From the NCBI GenBank assembly GCA_022539475.1, contig VCMS01000162.1:62001-126000 (forward strand): DNA of 64,000 nt, read 5' to 3'. The position numbers were made by a program, and so were the translations under genes. Shown piece after piece: positions 1-10,945 of this stretch. Positions within the stretch are counted from its first letter, which is position 1; the number at the start of each line of letters is the position of its first letter. The notes beneath the pieces were generated by a model. That model was given only the letters and a program-made list of their open reading frames with translations, was not told the DNA's origin and searched no databases. The stretch comes from Gracilaria domingensis. Lineage: Eukaryota; Rhodophyta; Florideophyceae; Gracilariales; Gracilariaceae.

Positions 1-8
1 GATTTCAT

Positions 9-80
9 GCCCGCGGGCGGGGGGGTCCGGTCGTGTTAGGGTACCTACCCTAACACGACCGACCCCCCCCGCCCGCGGGC
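9..80. repeat. 72-bp TTAGGG-bearing hairpin repeat, left copy 1
   Basis: Two 35-base arms face each other around a CC centre. Each arm runs from GCCCGCGGGC through a G tract and TCGTGTTAGGGTA to the centre, then back as TACCCTAACACGA, a C tract and GCCCGCGGGC. Three further units of this family lie at 13.6-13.9 kb. The flank at 81-150 matches the flank at about 13,508-13,587 in inverted orientation. It is a palindromic satellite-like unit of unknown origin. Confidence 0.9.
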
Positions 81-159
81 TCGTTTTCGCCTCATTCTGG
101 TAGCGTCCACAGACCTCCCAAAACACACACCGCACGCATATCCAGCCAAAACGTAACGT

Positions 160-222
160 GCCCGCGGGCAGGGCGGTCGAGTTGTGTTAGGGTAGCGACC
201 CTAACACAACTTGATCTCGCGC
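160..222. repeat. degenerate TTAGGG hairpin repeat, left copy 2
   Basis: It has the same plan as the unit at 9-80: GCCCGCGGGC, a shorter G tract, GTTGTGTTAGGGT, a short centre, then ACCCTAACACAAC. The outer right arm is lost. It is separated from the first unit by about 80 bp containing the motif AGACCTCCCAAAACAC, which recurs near 13,911 and in part near 14,187. Confidence 0.75.
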
Positions 223-2500
223 GCTGCCAATACGACAGAATGACATTACGACATATCTGATGACACCCGCCTGCAACAACCCATCGCCAGCAAACCTCCG
301 CGCCGCCCATGAAGCGCGCGGCGCCATTCCTGCAGGCGGTGCGTCGTTGCGCCGTAGAACTCGCGTCGCTGTCCTCTCGCGATGCTGGTCTCTGCGGCGT
401 TCTTTATGAATTTAGTTTTGCTACCGCTCCCCAATAGCGCTGCCGTAGCTACCGCACTTTGATCGCGCCGCCGTAGGTACCGCATCTTGATCACGCTGCC
501 GCAGCTACCGCACCTTGGTGGATCCACCTCCGCCGCCATTGCCGTGTTCTCTGCTCTTGGTCGTATACACCACGGCCGCCGTCGCTGCATGCTTCGCTTA
601 CGATTGCGCTCATACCGCCGCCGTACCCGTGCGATTTGCATATGATCATGGTTTCACCGCCACTGTCGGCATATTCTTCGCCTTTATCGTCCCTCCTTGA
701 CCGCCGTAGCCAGCCGCCTTCGTCACCGCGCTCTTTCTCGTCGCTGCGCTGCATGACGAGCCTCTCTGCCATCTCTCGGCTCTGCTACCGTCGCCGGGCT
801 GCATGGATCAGCGCATCGACACCGTAAGATCCAGGCTTGTGCTAGAAGTGCAATCCGCGGCTTTGTGGATTTCGAGGGCTGCCACCCCTCCTTTTCTCGG
901 CGCCGCAGCGCGGCCAACTTGCGCACTACTGGCTTGTCGCGCACCGCGCGCCGCTCGCGAGCTCAAGACCACCAGACACAAAGAGCCACGCGACGCGGCT
1001 GGGCGCGCGCGCCGGGGCAGACATCATCGCTGTCGCGCTGTTCGCCGGCCATTCGAACCACGCGCACTCATGGCCGCGCGCGGTGTGTCAACGCGACGAC
1101 AGAGGCGGTGTGCTGGTGACTAATCTTGCCAAGACCACGGCCGGCGGGCTGCGTGCCGCCTGCTATGACGCCGCTGTGCCACATCGAACCAGCTGCTGCC
1201 GTCTTCATGGTCTCAGTTCCCGATCTCGCCTCCGCCGCTGCACTCGCTATGGTCCCCGCGGTGATGCCCGCGTCCAAACTATTGCCCGTATGTCGCGCCG
1301 TCATGTCAGACGGCACGGAGCTATATCGCAAGCAACTGATGCGTCTGTCGCGCCGGCCGCCGCTGAATCTGTCGCGAACACCGCTGCTCTCCACAGTTGC
1401 TGACGTGTGGCAACCGGACTGTGGATGTTGCATCTTGGGCGCTTGGCGCGATGGGCGGCACGCAGGGCACCACCCTCAGAAATACCCTCTTGTTGCGCTT
1501 TGATTACATGTGTCAGGAACCTGCAGCCGCTCTCTCGCTGTTCAATGTGAAGTCCGTCGCCATCACAATTTTCGTCTCCAGGGCCGCCGCTGCAGGCTTA
1601 AACAATCGCGTGCTCTGCGTACTAGACTGAGGGTGCTGATAGCAGCGATGAGAATGACGCTGGAGACGTGCGGCAGGAGCAAATGAAAGGCGAGCGAGTG
1701 GTGCACCTGAAGGAACAAGTGGAGATGAAGACTGAGGCGGGGAGTGAGTTCGGCGCGGGGGAGGAGTACAACATGGGGGCTGGGTGGAACATTGTACGTC
1801 AGTGGCAGCTGCGCCGCTACAAGAACCTCGCTCGTGCATAATGTATCTGAAAGCATGTACATGGCCGCGCGCGGGGGCAGTCAAACGCTAACGTAGTGTC
1901 TGTGAATAACACAGCAACAATACAAACTGTTTAAGGGAGAGCAACGTCTGTAGACATGATGTAAATAGCCGCACACGCGTTTTTGTACACAGTTGGTTGG
2001 TACTGGTGCAATACCTTTGTATACCAATGAGGGCAGCAAGGCGCGACTGAAAGCAAGTGGAATTTCTCCCACTGAAATGCTGCGCACTAACTTGTTGAGC
2101 TTGCGCTGCGTAGCGCGCCGCCACTCTCGCCTGTCCGCAGCTTTCCGACGCCGCCCCCCCAGCCCCCACACGCACCCGCCCACTTGGCGCTCCATGCTAA
2201 CGCGCCAACGCTGCCCGCGCGTGCCGCTGTTTCGCCTTGCGTCGCGAGCCACATCCTCCGCAACATGCACTGCGTGCCCCCGTCGCCGTCAATAAACGCG
2301 CCCTCCTCTCCCTCCCTCAGCTTCTCTTCCTCGCCCGTCATCATTCTTTCAATCTCCTTCTCCTCCCCCTTCTCTGCAAGCGCCTCGCACTCACCGTCTC
2401 GCCCTCCCGCGCAAGCTCGAGCGCGCTCGCGCGCACAGCTTGACTCGCCGTACTCCGTGTCGCCCGTGCGCACGCCGTCCAGCCGCTCGCTGTCGCCATC
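223..2500. other. GC-rich stretch with no supported gene
   Basis: Many overlapping open frames exist on both strands because the DNA is GC-rich, but none shows a recognisable domain. The minus-strand frame at 2087-2611 is acidic and serine-rich and contains GMVCKGKLSVVKNTL. This faintly resembles the GAVLSGKLTVTEIVSN stretch after the phytol kinase region of the second module copy (about 9,070-9,120), so 2,500-2,620 may be the degraded distal end of the first module copy. I see nothing else convincing. Confidence 0.4.
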
Positions 2501-2689
2501 TTCGTCGCCGCCATGCAGCGCGTCTTCATCGGACGCGTCGGACAAGCCGCTGCTGCTGCGCAGCGTGTTTTTCACCACGGACAGCTTGCCTTTGCAGACC
2601 ATGCCGCTCACGCCGTCGCCGCTGGCGCGTTCGCGGCGTGGCGATCAACACCTGCTTGGTGCAGCTGTCGGGCATTGCTAGCCCGCTAA

Positions 2690-3433
2690 ACAAGGCGAGA
2701 AACGAACTTAATGCGCTGCCGTTCACAACGGCGCCGATGGGGGCCGACGCCGACGCCAGGCTGGCTCAGGGCGCCTCCAAGAAGGACGTAGCCTTGTTGT
2801 GTCGCCTGCGAATCACGCTGGATCACGGTTCGAGGCTCTGTCTGAGGAGAGCATAGACCGTGCGCGACGAATCGATCGCACATGCGCAACAGGCTCACGG
2901 CAACCGGTCGTAGTGCTGTCGCTCGTGCGACGACAAGCCAGACACTACAAGCACAGAGAAGAACAGCAGCGGCAAGCAGGCAGCACACAGATGCGCGTGG
3001 GTGATCGCGCTATACAGTGGTCAAAATGCAAGGAAATGTGGCCCACAACTGATGTGGATAATCTTCCTTCGTCGTGCGCGAGGAAACCAGCTCAGGCGCT
3101 GTTACCCGTTGCCAGACGCCCAGCGACAGCCTGACGGCGCCGAAAATCGCCAACGTGAGCTGCGCGTCGCGCAACGCGTCGGTGAGCGCCGGCAGCATGA
3201 GCGGTCGCGGCGCTCTACAGGCAGGCACGGCGTGCGGGGCTGGGGGGAATGAGCGCGATGCGACGGAGAGCGTGCATGGTGGCGTGAGAACGCCCGGTCC
3301 GAAGCGACGGAAGCGGCGGGAGGAAGTACGTCGCCTTCATTGCGAGCGGCCGCACGCACACCTTGAGGGTGCGACGCGTCGCGTGACAGCGGCGCGGCAT
3401 CGGCAGATGATGGCGGACTGCGAAGGTCAGCAC
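2690..3433 (-). pseudogene. VTE5: phytol kinase-like (VTE5 family) pseudogene, copy 1
   Basis: This is a broken relative of the plastid phytol/farnesol kinases (VTE5/FOLK), membrane enzymes that phosphorylate prenyl alcohols for tocopherol synthesis. The N-terminal frame starting at 3433 is rich in Arg, Ala and Ser, like a transit peptide, and aligns with copy 2 (starting at 9799). Continuation needs a frameshift into the frame at 3010-3228, which carries DAQLTLAIFGAV and a degraded RTTRKIIQISCGP equivalent. A further shift reaches ACLPLLFFSVLVVSG at about 2,900-2,960. The distal conserved part of the family is not seen. It diverges from the Notchless pseudogene starting at about 3.66 kb, as in copy 2. 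Multiple shifts make it non-functional as assembled. Confidence 0.6.
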
Positions 3434-3659
3434 GTAAATGGGCGGTTGCGATCATCACCAATAGTCGGCTGGAGGAGGTGTCGCGAGACGCCTCCGCGGC
3501 AAGTGAGCCACAGGCTGGGGCCGCTACGGCTGTGAATGCCTGCTCGAATACACGCGTCACTTGCCATGTGCACGGCGTCGTCGTCGTTGAGTCTTCCATA
3601 CTGCGTCTGCTTCTGCGCCGTCCTCTTCGCCGGGTTGGGCGGCGCGCGGTGCAGTCGGA

Positions 3660-5100
3660 TGGCGCCGACGACGCGCCGCGCGCGCATTCAAGCCCACTCG
3701 TGCAGCTTTTCTCGCAAGAGGTCGACCCCCTACGCGCTGTCTTTGACGTAAGACCTGGTTCCGCGCCCAAGCAGCTCGCGGGATTCCTCAACCACCTTCT
3801 GAACAATGACACGCCGTTGCCGTATGAATTCTTTCTGCGATCTTCGCGCAAGCCAGTGACCGAAGCTTGGAAGCCACTTTGAAGGCTGCTTCGCATGTGA
3901 GAGAGAGCGTGGCGCAGCTGGAATTTGTGCCGCTGTTGTTGTTTCGCATGTAGTCTGTTTTGAGGTGTAGTTCAAGCTTACCGGGACACAAGGAGGCGGT
4001 TTTGGTGACGTGTTTTCTCGCCGGATTGTCGTTTGATAGCGACGGGGTCTGGCGATACTAGCGTCAGATTGTGAAGTGCGAAGGCGTAGTTGCCGAAGCT
4101 TTCTTTTATCGATCATCGCGATTGGGTGCTGGCGTTGGGGTTATCCCCAGAGGGGAGTCGATGGGCTTCTGCTTCGAAGGAAGGTCGGGTGTGGATCTGG
4201 GACGTTGAGAAGGGAACGGGTAAGAGCTTGGCTTCCTATCGCAAATGGGTGGCAGATTTGTGTTGGAAGCCGTATCATTTGGATGAACGATGTTGTTTGG
4301 TTGTGTCTGCTTCGAAAGATGCAACGTCGAAGTTTGGAACGGGGCTAGCATGAGCGCGGTCAAGATGATCGCGGGACATACTACCGCCGTCACGACTGCT
4401 GGGTAGAGTGGAGACGGTTCTATTTATTCTGCTTCTCAAGATCGTAGTATAAAGATCTGGAGTGCTGATCATCAGTAGACACAGGATGGCCGGTATGATA
4501 CGGGCCATCCTGTGCCTACTATAAATGCACATGCTCACTCGGTGAATTCCATCACGGTTTCTACCAACTACGTGCTCATATGCGATGCGTTTGCATCTCT
4601 GGACGAGCAGAACGGATACACGCCGGTCAAGTTGTCGCAAGAAGAAGCGTTGGAGCGCTTTGAAAAGATGAAGATGCAAAGTACGGGCAAGAAGGAACTT
4701 AGGGTAAGTGGTTCTGATGATTTTACTCTGAGGGCATACAGCCCATTTCGCACATGACCGGCCATCAGCAGCCGGTCAACTGCGTGGCGTTAAGTCCGTA
4801 TGGACATTATATCGCGTCGGCCAGTTTGATAAGAGTGTGAGACTTTGGAATGCCAAGACTGGCAATTTTTGCTTCACGTTCCGCGGGCATGTTGCGGCCG
4901 TGAATGGAGTGGTTTGGTCGGCGGATAGACGGTTGTTGATGAGTGGTTCGAAGGATAGTACCTGCAAGGTTTGGGATATGGGGACGAAGAAATTGAAGAT
5001 GGATCTGCCTGGACATAGTGATGAGGTGTTCACGGTGAATTGGAGTACGGATGGGAAGAGAGCTGTTCCTGCGCGCAAGGATAAGCTGTTGAAGATCTAG
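3660..5100 (+). pseudogene. NLE: Notchless/Rsa4 (NLE) pseudogene, copy 1
   Basis: Notchless (yeast Rsa4) is the WD40 factor that releases assembly factors from pre-60S ribosomes. The N-terminal NLE domain is readable at 3685-3860 (APKQLAGFLNHLLNN, LPYEFFL). It shifts frame near 3,870 into SLEATLKAASHVRES. WD repeats follow out of frame: HRDWVLALGLSPEG, KWVADLCWKPYHLDE, SASKDATSKFG, SASQDRSIKI, then [19 protein letters not shown] and LPGHSDEVFTVNW at 4,850-5,040. Disruptions include a TAG near 4,405, a small inverted-repeat insertion at 4,474-4,520, further shifts, and TAG replacing the Trp codon of the terminal LKIW. Every family-specific segment is present in order, so the identification is firm even though the gene is dead. 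Confidence 0.9.
4474..4520. repeat. short inverted repeat inserted in Notchless copy 1
   Basis: AGTAGACACAGGATGGCC is followed after 11 bases by GGCCATCCTGTGCCTACT, forming a near-perfect hairpin. Notchless copy 2 (around 10,495-10,520) lacks it and shows a short ordinary sequence instead. It is therefore a local insertion or template-switch product in copy 1. Confidence 0.7.
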
Positions 5101-5258
5101 CACCAATGATTGTGGTTTTTGTTTTTTCAAGAGCTTCGCGGGGATTCGCAGAGGGGAAGCGGCGGGGGATGGTGTGGTCAAAGATGATGTGTACAAGATG
5201 ACAAAAACGTTGATGAAGCACTTTGGTCTTGATCTACCGTTGAATCTTTGGTACGGAA

Positions 5259-5540
5259 CTACTGAATTGCTTCATGCGGTGGGGGCATGAACTGTGGGTA
5301 AGCTAACAAAACAGTGACACAGAATCGAACGCAAGCGAGTTAGCAGCAGCACGCAATGAGGACGGCAGCGGCGCGCAGTCAAAAGGCAAAACATACCTCC
5401 GGAGGCGGCGGCACATTTTGTTGATAGCTAGAAGAGCCCGGCTTATAGATCGGAATGTAAGGATCCGGATGTCTCATACTAAAAAGCTCCTCCATACCAT
5501 TCTCCGCAAGCGTTGGCTGGAAAGCGCTGCTGAATCTGCC
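5259..5540 (-). CDS. possible 3' exons of an unrecognised gene (proline-rich tail)
   Basis: On the minus strand a frame reads PTLAENGMEELFSMRHPDP and YIPIYKPGSSSYQQ, then NVPPPPE, and meets a donor-like GAG|GTATGT at 5397/5396. A typical acceptor (pyrimidine-rich, then CCCACAG) at 5292 would join it in frame to FMPPPHEAIQ and a stop at 5259-5261, removing a 105-bp intron (5292-5396). Continued proline-rich text across the junction supports splicing. The upstream boundary is unclear, with possible acceptors near 5,517 or 5,530. No family is recognised. It converges on Notchless copy 1. An unspliced frame that simply stops at 5379 is the alternative. Confidence 0.35.
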
Positions 5541-7639
5541 CGCACTCCTTGACTCACATGCAGTAGTCAATGGTTCAGTCGCGCGACGTGCGCAGCGCGG
5601 CGCGGTACAGGCCGGTGACTCTCTGCACTTGCAAAATGTTAGGCTCCCACGCGGCGGCGTGGGGCGTGCATTGAGGAGGCGGCGCCCATGGCGTTCGGCT
5701 GGCAGCGATGAGCAGCTCGCGAGCGCGCGGCGAGCGAGACCGCCGATGCGAATGGGCGCTGTTTGATAGATTGTTTCCGAGCGCACAGCGGCGCTGTGCG
5801 GGTGGCGCGCACGTGGCGTAGCTGTGCTGCCTCTCTTTCGGCCCCTTTTCAGTACAAGATGTGTACAGGTGCGCGTCGGTGCGTGCACGTACATTTCGCT
5901 CTTGCCCGCATTTGGCAAGTGAAGAGCACCAACGTTGGTCGTGCGCAGTGGTGACTCTACGCTCTTGCGAGTTCTTCTCTGTGCTTTTGAAAAAGACTCC
6001 AGTGCTCGAAATCTTCGCTCTTATAAGCGTCGTTGAGTTTCATTTCAAAATTCAAGCCAGAAGTAAAACTATAACACTCCACTTTTAACTGCCATACAGC
6101 ATCCGAGCTATTGTGCTTGCCGTGCTTTTCACGAGAGCAAGCGCACAGGAGCTCGTCCCTGTCGCACTACTTATATCCCGCAATTCATCACATGTAAACC
6201 ATGTCTCTGCTACACAAAACAAAAACAATCTGCAGCTACTTGCATCGTCCTGCTCAATTGAATTCCAATCTCTGCGTGTATACGTCTTCTAAAAACACAA
6301 CAACCAACTCTATCATAAACCTTTCATAACGGCACGAATGATTGAAGTCTTCATTCAACTGTAGAACAGACATATATAATAAATCGCCTGAAACAGTTCA
6401 CAGCTGCTTTAGGGCACAGCCAAACATTTCTGCTTTACAATCCTCCCCATTCCGCCGTTACCACTCATCCTTCACGCTTGACCAGCAATCAACATTCGCC
6501 AACCATGTTTCTAACGATCCTATAGCTGATGCATATGTCATAACAACAATTAACAACTATTGCATGGCGCTCTCGGAAACAACGACCAGTGAGAAGAAAC
6601 AAAGCTGTCTTGCAAAACTTGAAAGAGAATTGTGAATCACTGAAGGCAGCTTTAAAGTGTTCTCATCGTTCGATGAGAGAGTAATCTAGGTCAAGGCAAG
6701 GTGGTTAAAAAACTATTTAATGATATTGTAGAAAGATAATTAGTGGGCACTAACTAGTGAAAGATGGAGAATTGTACAGGAGAGCATCCGATAAGAACTC
6801 CGATAAGAAAAAGGGGACAAATTCAGGTGACGAGAAAGCATGAAACAAGATCAGAAGGTCGAATAGCTCAAAAGGTTTTGCTTGCAGCTTATGGCATGGA
6901 CCTTATCGATTTGGTGGGTGCTCTCTGTTTTAAATACGTGCAACGAATACGCTAGGAATGGTAAGCTCCCTACGCCATTGGACGGCAGAAAGGCGCATAT
7001 AAAGCCATTGCGAAGGCGGTTCAGATGTCATACGACAAGCAAGTGGTAGATGAAGAACGTATATTTGCAAAGAAGAGAACAAATGGTGATGGAGTAAAGA
7101 CAGAGGTAAAACCGAAGGTAGAGGTTGTCATAATAGAAGGTACGAGAGCGATACAGCTAAGGGATTTGTACAGCGTGTCGATGTTGCATCTTTTCTTGTC
7201 GATATAGGCCATCACTTGGACATCGATATTTGTTTATTTTAGAAGAGTTTTCCCGGCTGCAGCACTACTTAGCGTCGCTGACCGTTCTATCTACTGCCAA
7301 CGTCTACTGGTGGAACATCTATCCGCATCAGTAAACTACTGTCACAGCGCACGACCCGCGTCGTTGCTCGCACCGGTCTCTCTTGCTCGAAGTCCTGTGG
7401 AAATTCTGGGATCCTGTGTTTCCTTTCCAGAGCTACAAAAACTTTTGTGTTGTTTGCCGACAAGTTAAAGATTGAAGACTATTTGGAGATTGAAGCAAAA
7501 ATACAGAGAGATTCTTTTTGGCAACAAAAATAAAGGCAAGTGTAGGGCTGTTCGGGCTTGTTATTATACTATTGCATCGTCGGGAGTGTGAGTGAAATGG
7601 GCGGCGTGCTGCTGAATGGGGCTAGTAGTGAGTTTTTTG
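5541..7639. other. no supported gene
   Basis: The first part (to about 5,950) is GC-rich. From about 5,950 to 7,230 the DNA is AT-rich, with short frames at 6342-6635 and 7025-7207 that show no domain. This stretch has no counterpart in module copy 2, where Notchless is joined directly to gene X. It was therefore deleted from copy 2 or inserted in copy 1. Confidence 0.5.
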
Positions 7640-8580
7640 TTGAAGGATATTGATCCTGCGCTGTTCTTTGCCGGTAAAACGGATGGAGATGAAATGTAAT
7701 GTGTATTGCATATTATATTGTGCGGGAAGCGACCATGAACAGTTGCACGAGGAGAATATGGTCCCTAAGAAACTGATCGACGTGGTGGAGAAGGTGGCGG
7801 AAGAGTTCGGCAGGAGGCAAGGGTTGGTGGAAGAGGGGAGGTTGAAATTTGATATGGAAGGAGAGGCAGAGATGGGACGTGCGAGAAGTGTTGCGGCACA
7901 GAAGCGGTCATTTGTGACACCGAAGACAAAGGGTGGTAGGTTCGAGGACAAGAAGAGTTTTCTGAAAAAGACGCGTAAGGAAAGAGGAAGGTGATGGAAG
8001 AGGTACCGCAGGAGGCCATCGGGGCTCCAGTTTTGAATGAATTTTAGAGTAGGGCATGGCGCTGCAGATGATGGACTGGATTCTGAGGTTGCAGGAGGAG
8101 AGAAGGATGAGAAAGAAAGGGAGGCCGTTTTTGGGCGACGGAGGTGTACGGGGTTGGGAGCGTTGCCACCCGTGCTTTTACAAAATAACTGTTGGGGAGA
8201 CGGGGAGGGAGGATCCGAAAGCGTGACTGGCAAACATTGAGTAAAAAATGAGGGCCGATTTGGATGGAAGGAACGGTGGGATCATTGAGCTGGGATGAGA
8301 TGCGATTTGCATCCCAACACAACGAAAATTGAAAACGCAAACTAGCACAAGCGCAGATTTGGGAGAGGGTCGCGGAAAAGAGTGGATGGGGTGGTGTGGC
8401 GAAGTAGAACCTCTACAAAAACTAGGAGACCCCAACATTAACCTGCAAGGGATGGAATTTAATATTCAAAATTTCTTTAATTTTTTGAGTGCCAGCCTCT
8501 GCCACCCTCGCGCGCTCCAGATAGCCAGAAGACTAGCATTAATTTCCAAACGAACAGTACAAAATTCACTTTGCAGAACC
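7640..8580 (+). repeat. duplicated block X, copy 1
   Basis: The block aligns with 10,940-11,890, including the non-coding tail: GAAGTAGAACCTCTACAAAA near 8,400 and near 11,709, and GAGTGCCAGCCTCTGCCACC near 8,490 and near 11,796. It ends near CTTTGCAGAAC in both copies. Beyond that, copy 1 runs into the assembly gap and copy 2 runs into the lectin pseudogene. Confidence 0.8.
7740..8061 (+). pseudogene. gene X, unknown charged protein, copy 1
   Basis: No family is recognised. Two diverged copies (here and 11050-11355) keep similar protein text on the plus strand. This copy has VVEKVAEEFGRRQGLVEEGR, then AAQKRSFVTPKTKGGRFEDK. After a frameshift near 7,990 it continues KRKVMEEVPQEAIGAPVLNE to a stop. 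Copy 2 reads RQGLVEE, AAQKESFLTPKAKAGRF and EVPQEAIGAPVLTGF without the shift. Conservation of amino acids over silent change supports true coding ancestry. The product would be highly charged and probably helical, with no membrane segment. The wider repeat continues to about 8,580. Confidence 0.45.
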
Positions 8581-8617
8581 AGACGCTCCCTTCTGACGTG
8601 CTACGCGAAAGAAATGG

Positions 8618-8998
8618 NNNNNNNNNNNNNNNNNNNNNNNNNNNNNNNNNNNNNNNNNNNNNNNNNNNNNNNNNNNNNNNNNNNNNNNNNNNNNNNNNNN
8701 NNNNNNNNNNNNNNNNNNNNNNNNNNNNNNNNNNNNNNNNNNNNNNNNNNNNNNNNNNNNNNNNNNNNNNNNNNNNNNNNNNNNNNNNNNNNNNNNNNNN
8801 NNNNNNNNNNNNNNNNNNNNNNNNNNNNNNNNNNNNNNNNNNNNNNNNNNNNNNNNNNNNNNNNNNNNNNNNNNNNNNNNNNNNNNNNNNNNNNNNNNNN
8901 NNNNNNNNNNNNNNNNNNNNNNNNNNNNNNNNNNNNNNNNNNNNNNNNNNNNNNNNNNNNNNNNNNNNNNNNNNNNNNNNNNNNNNNNNNNNNNNNNN
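8618..8998. other. assembly gap (run of N)
   Basis: There are 381 undetermined bases. The gap sits at the junction between block X copy 1 and phytol kinase copy 2, the point where the tandem duplication repeats. Misassembly or collapse is therefore possible here. Confidence 1.
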
Positions 8999-9000
8999 TA

Positions 9001-9799
9001 CAGCGGGACTGACTGGGGGTGCTTCCAAGGACTTTGACTTCCTTCGTTCAACCAGCACGTCTATATTTGAAACTATCTCAGTTACTGTTAGCTTTCCGCT
9101 AAGTACGGCTCCTTCCATTGAGGCAACGTACATTTGCTGGGTGAAGCCAACCGCTGCGGCCGGCGTGCGGAACAGAAAGAACGTGAGCAGCAGCAGCGTC
9201 ACACTGTAGATCAGCGGTTCGTGGAGAGCCTCACGCGCGCTTCCCTCTCTCGACAACGCGCACGCCAACGCGCTTCGCGCGGAGGTGGCAGACAAAAAGC
9301 CTGACACTACAGGCACAGCGGGGAACAACAGCGGCACGCAGGCGGCACACAGACGCGGGTCGGTGGTCGCGCTATACAGCGGCCACAACACAAGGAAAGC
9401 TGGCCCGCAACTGATTTGGATGATCTTCCTCGTCGTGCGCGAGAAAACCAGCCCAAGCGCTGTTACCCGTTGCCAGACGCCCAGCCAAAGCGTGACGGCG
9501 CCGACGATCGCCAGCGTGAGCTGCGCGTCGCACGACGCGTCAGCGAGCGCCGGCAGCATGAGCGCGCGCTTCGCGCCGCGCTGCAGGCAGGCGCGGCTTG
9601 CGGGGCGGCGGGGAATGAGCGCGATGCGATGGAGAGCGTGCGTGGCGGCGTGGAAACGGCCGGTCTGAAACGACGGAAGCGGCGAGAGGAAGCACGTCGC
9701 CCTCATGGCGGACGGCCGCGCGCACACCGTGAGGGTGCGACGCGGCGCGCGACAGCGGCGCGGCGTCGGCAGATGTTGGCGGACTGCGGAGGTCAGCAC
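9001..9799 (-). pseudogene. VTE5: phytol kinase-like (VTE5 family) fragment, copy 2
   Basis: An open frame runs from 9799 to the gap. After a basic, Ala/Arg-rich leader of about 75 residues it gives DAQLTLAIVGAVTLWLGVW, then SRTTRKIIQISCGPAFLVLW and PLYSATTDPRLCAACVPLLF. These are followed by ALSREGSAREALHEPLIY and a hydrophobic stretch, matching in order the plant VTE5 signature (RKLVHILSG, ARYFAAFVPL, VTREG-EELLKGPLFY). The reaction expected of the family is CTP-dependent phosphorylation of phytol in plastid membranes. After the LFRTPAAAVG region the text leaves the family. The expected CGGDG-type motif is absent, so the frame is truncated or chimaeric and continues into the gap. The upstream neighbour Notchless copy 2 is divergent, as in copy 1. 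Confidence 0.65.
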
Positions 9800-9861
9800 C
9801 TGAATCGGCAGCTGCGATCATTGCCAATATTCAGCTGGAGGAGGCGTCGCGACTCGCCTCC

Positions 9862-10945
9862 GTGCCAAGTGGGCCACAGGCTGGGGCCGCTACCGCTCTG
9901 TATGCCTGCGCGAATACACGCGTCACGTGCCACGTGCACGGCGGCGTCGTCGGTGAGAGTCTTTCATACCGCGTCCTGTGCTGCGCGGTCTTCTTCGACG
10001 AGTTGGGCGGCGCGCGATGCAGTCGGATGGCGCCGAAGGCGTGTTTCTCGCCGGATTGTCGCTTGCCAGCGACGGGTTCTGGCCATACAACCGTCAGATT
10101 GTGGAATGCGGAGGCGCAGTTGCCGAAGCTTTCCTTGGTCGGTCATCGCGATTGAGTGCTGGCGTTGGCATTTTCTACAGAGGGGAGTCGATTGGATTCT
10201 GCTTCGAAGGACGGTCGGGTATGGATCTGAGACGTTGAGAAAGGAACTGGTGAGAGCTTGGCTTCCCATCGCAAATGGGTGACGGATTTGGGTTTGAAGC
10301 CGTATCATTTAGATGAACGATGTTGTTTGGTGGTGTCTGCTTCGAAGGATGCTACGCTGAAGATTTGGAACGTGGCTAGCATGAGCGCGGTCAGGATGCT
10401 CGCGCGACATAGAGCTGCAGTCACGACTGCCGTGTGGAGTGGAGACGGTTTTATCTATTCTGCTTCTCAGGATCGTAGTATAAAGATCTAGAATGCTGAT
10501 AATGGCTTATCTTTGTCGACTATAAATGCACATGCTCACTGGGTGAATTCCATCACGCTTTCTACCGACTACGTGCTCAAGTGCGGTGCGTTTGCATCTC
10601 TGGACGAGCAGAACGGATACATGCCGGTCAAGTGGTCGCGAGAAGAGGCGTTGGAGCGCTATGAAAAGGTGAAACGGCAAAGTACGGGCGGGAGGGAACT
10701 TATGGTGAGTGGGTCCGATAATTTCACTTTGATGCTGTGGGAAGACGTTTGGAAACGCACCTAGGGCATACAGCCTATTTCGCGCATGACCGGCCATCAG
10801 CAGCTGGTCAAATGCAGGGCGTTCAGTCCGGATGGGCGGTATATCGCGTCGGCCAGTTTTGACAAGAATGTAAGACTTTGGGATGGCAAGCTGGCAAGTT
10901 TTGCTTCACGTTCCGCGGACATGTTGCGGCCGTTTACCGAGTGGT
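9862..10945 (+). pseudogene. NLE: Notchless/Rsa4 (NLE) pseudogene, copy 2
   Basis: WD repeats of Notchless are read almost in one frame but with several stops: ACFSPDCRLPATGSGHTTVR, then a stop after LSLVGHRD, then KWVTDLGLKPYHLDE and SASKDATLKIWNVASMSAV. SASQDRSIKI is followed by TAG, and later come STDYVLKCGAFASLDEQNGY and [20 protein letters not shown]. The coding ends abruptly after a degraded [10 protein letters not shown] equivalent, where block X begins. Compared with copy 1, about 340 bp carrying the N-terminal NLE domain are cleanly missing (junction near 10,035). The C-terminal two repeats are also missing. It cannot be functional. Confidence 0.9.

Noticed and set aside
9-80. Telomere or subtelomere call from TTAGGG/CCCTAA
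   Set aside because: Each hairpin arm has only one TTAGGG and there is no tandem telomeric array. The units also occur internally at 13.6-13.9 kb.
2184-2681. Ser/Pro-rich plus-strand frame (165 codons)
   Set aside because: It is low-complexity text opposite an equally long minus-strand frame, with no domain. It is not a supported gene.
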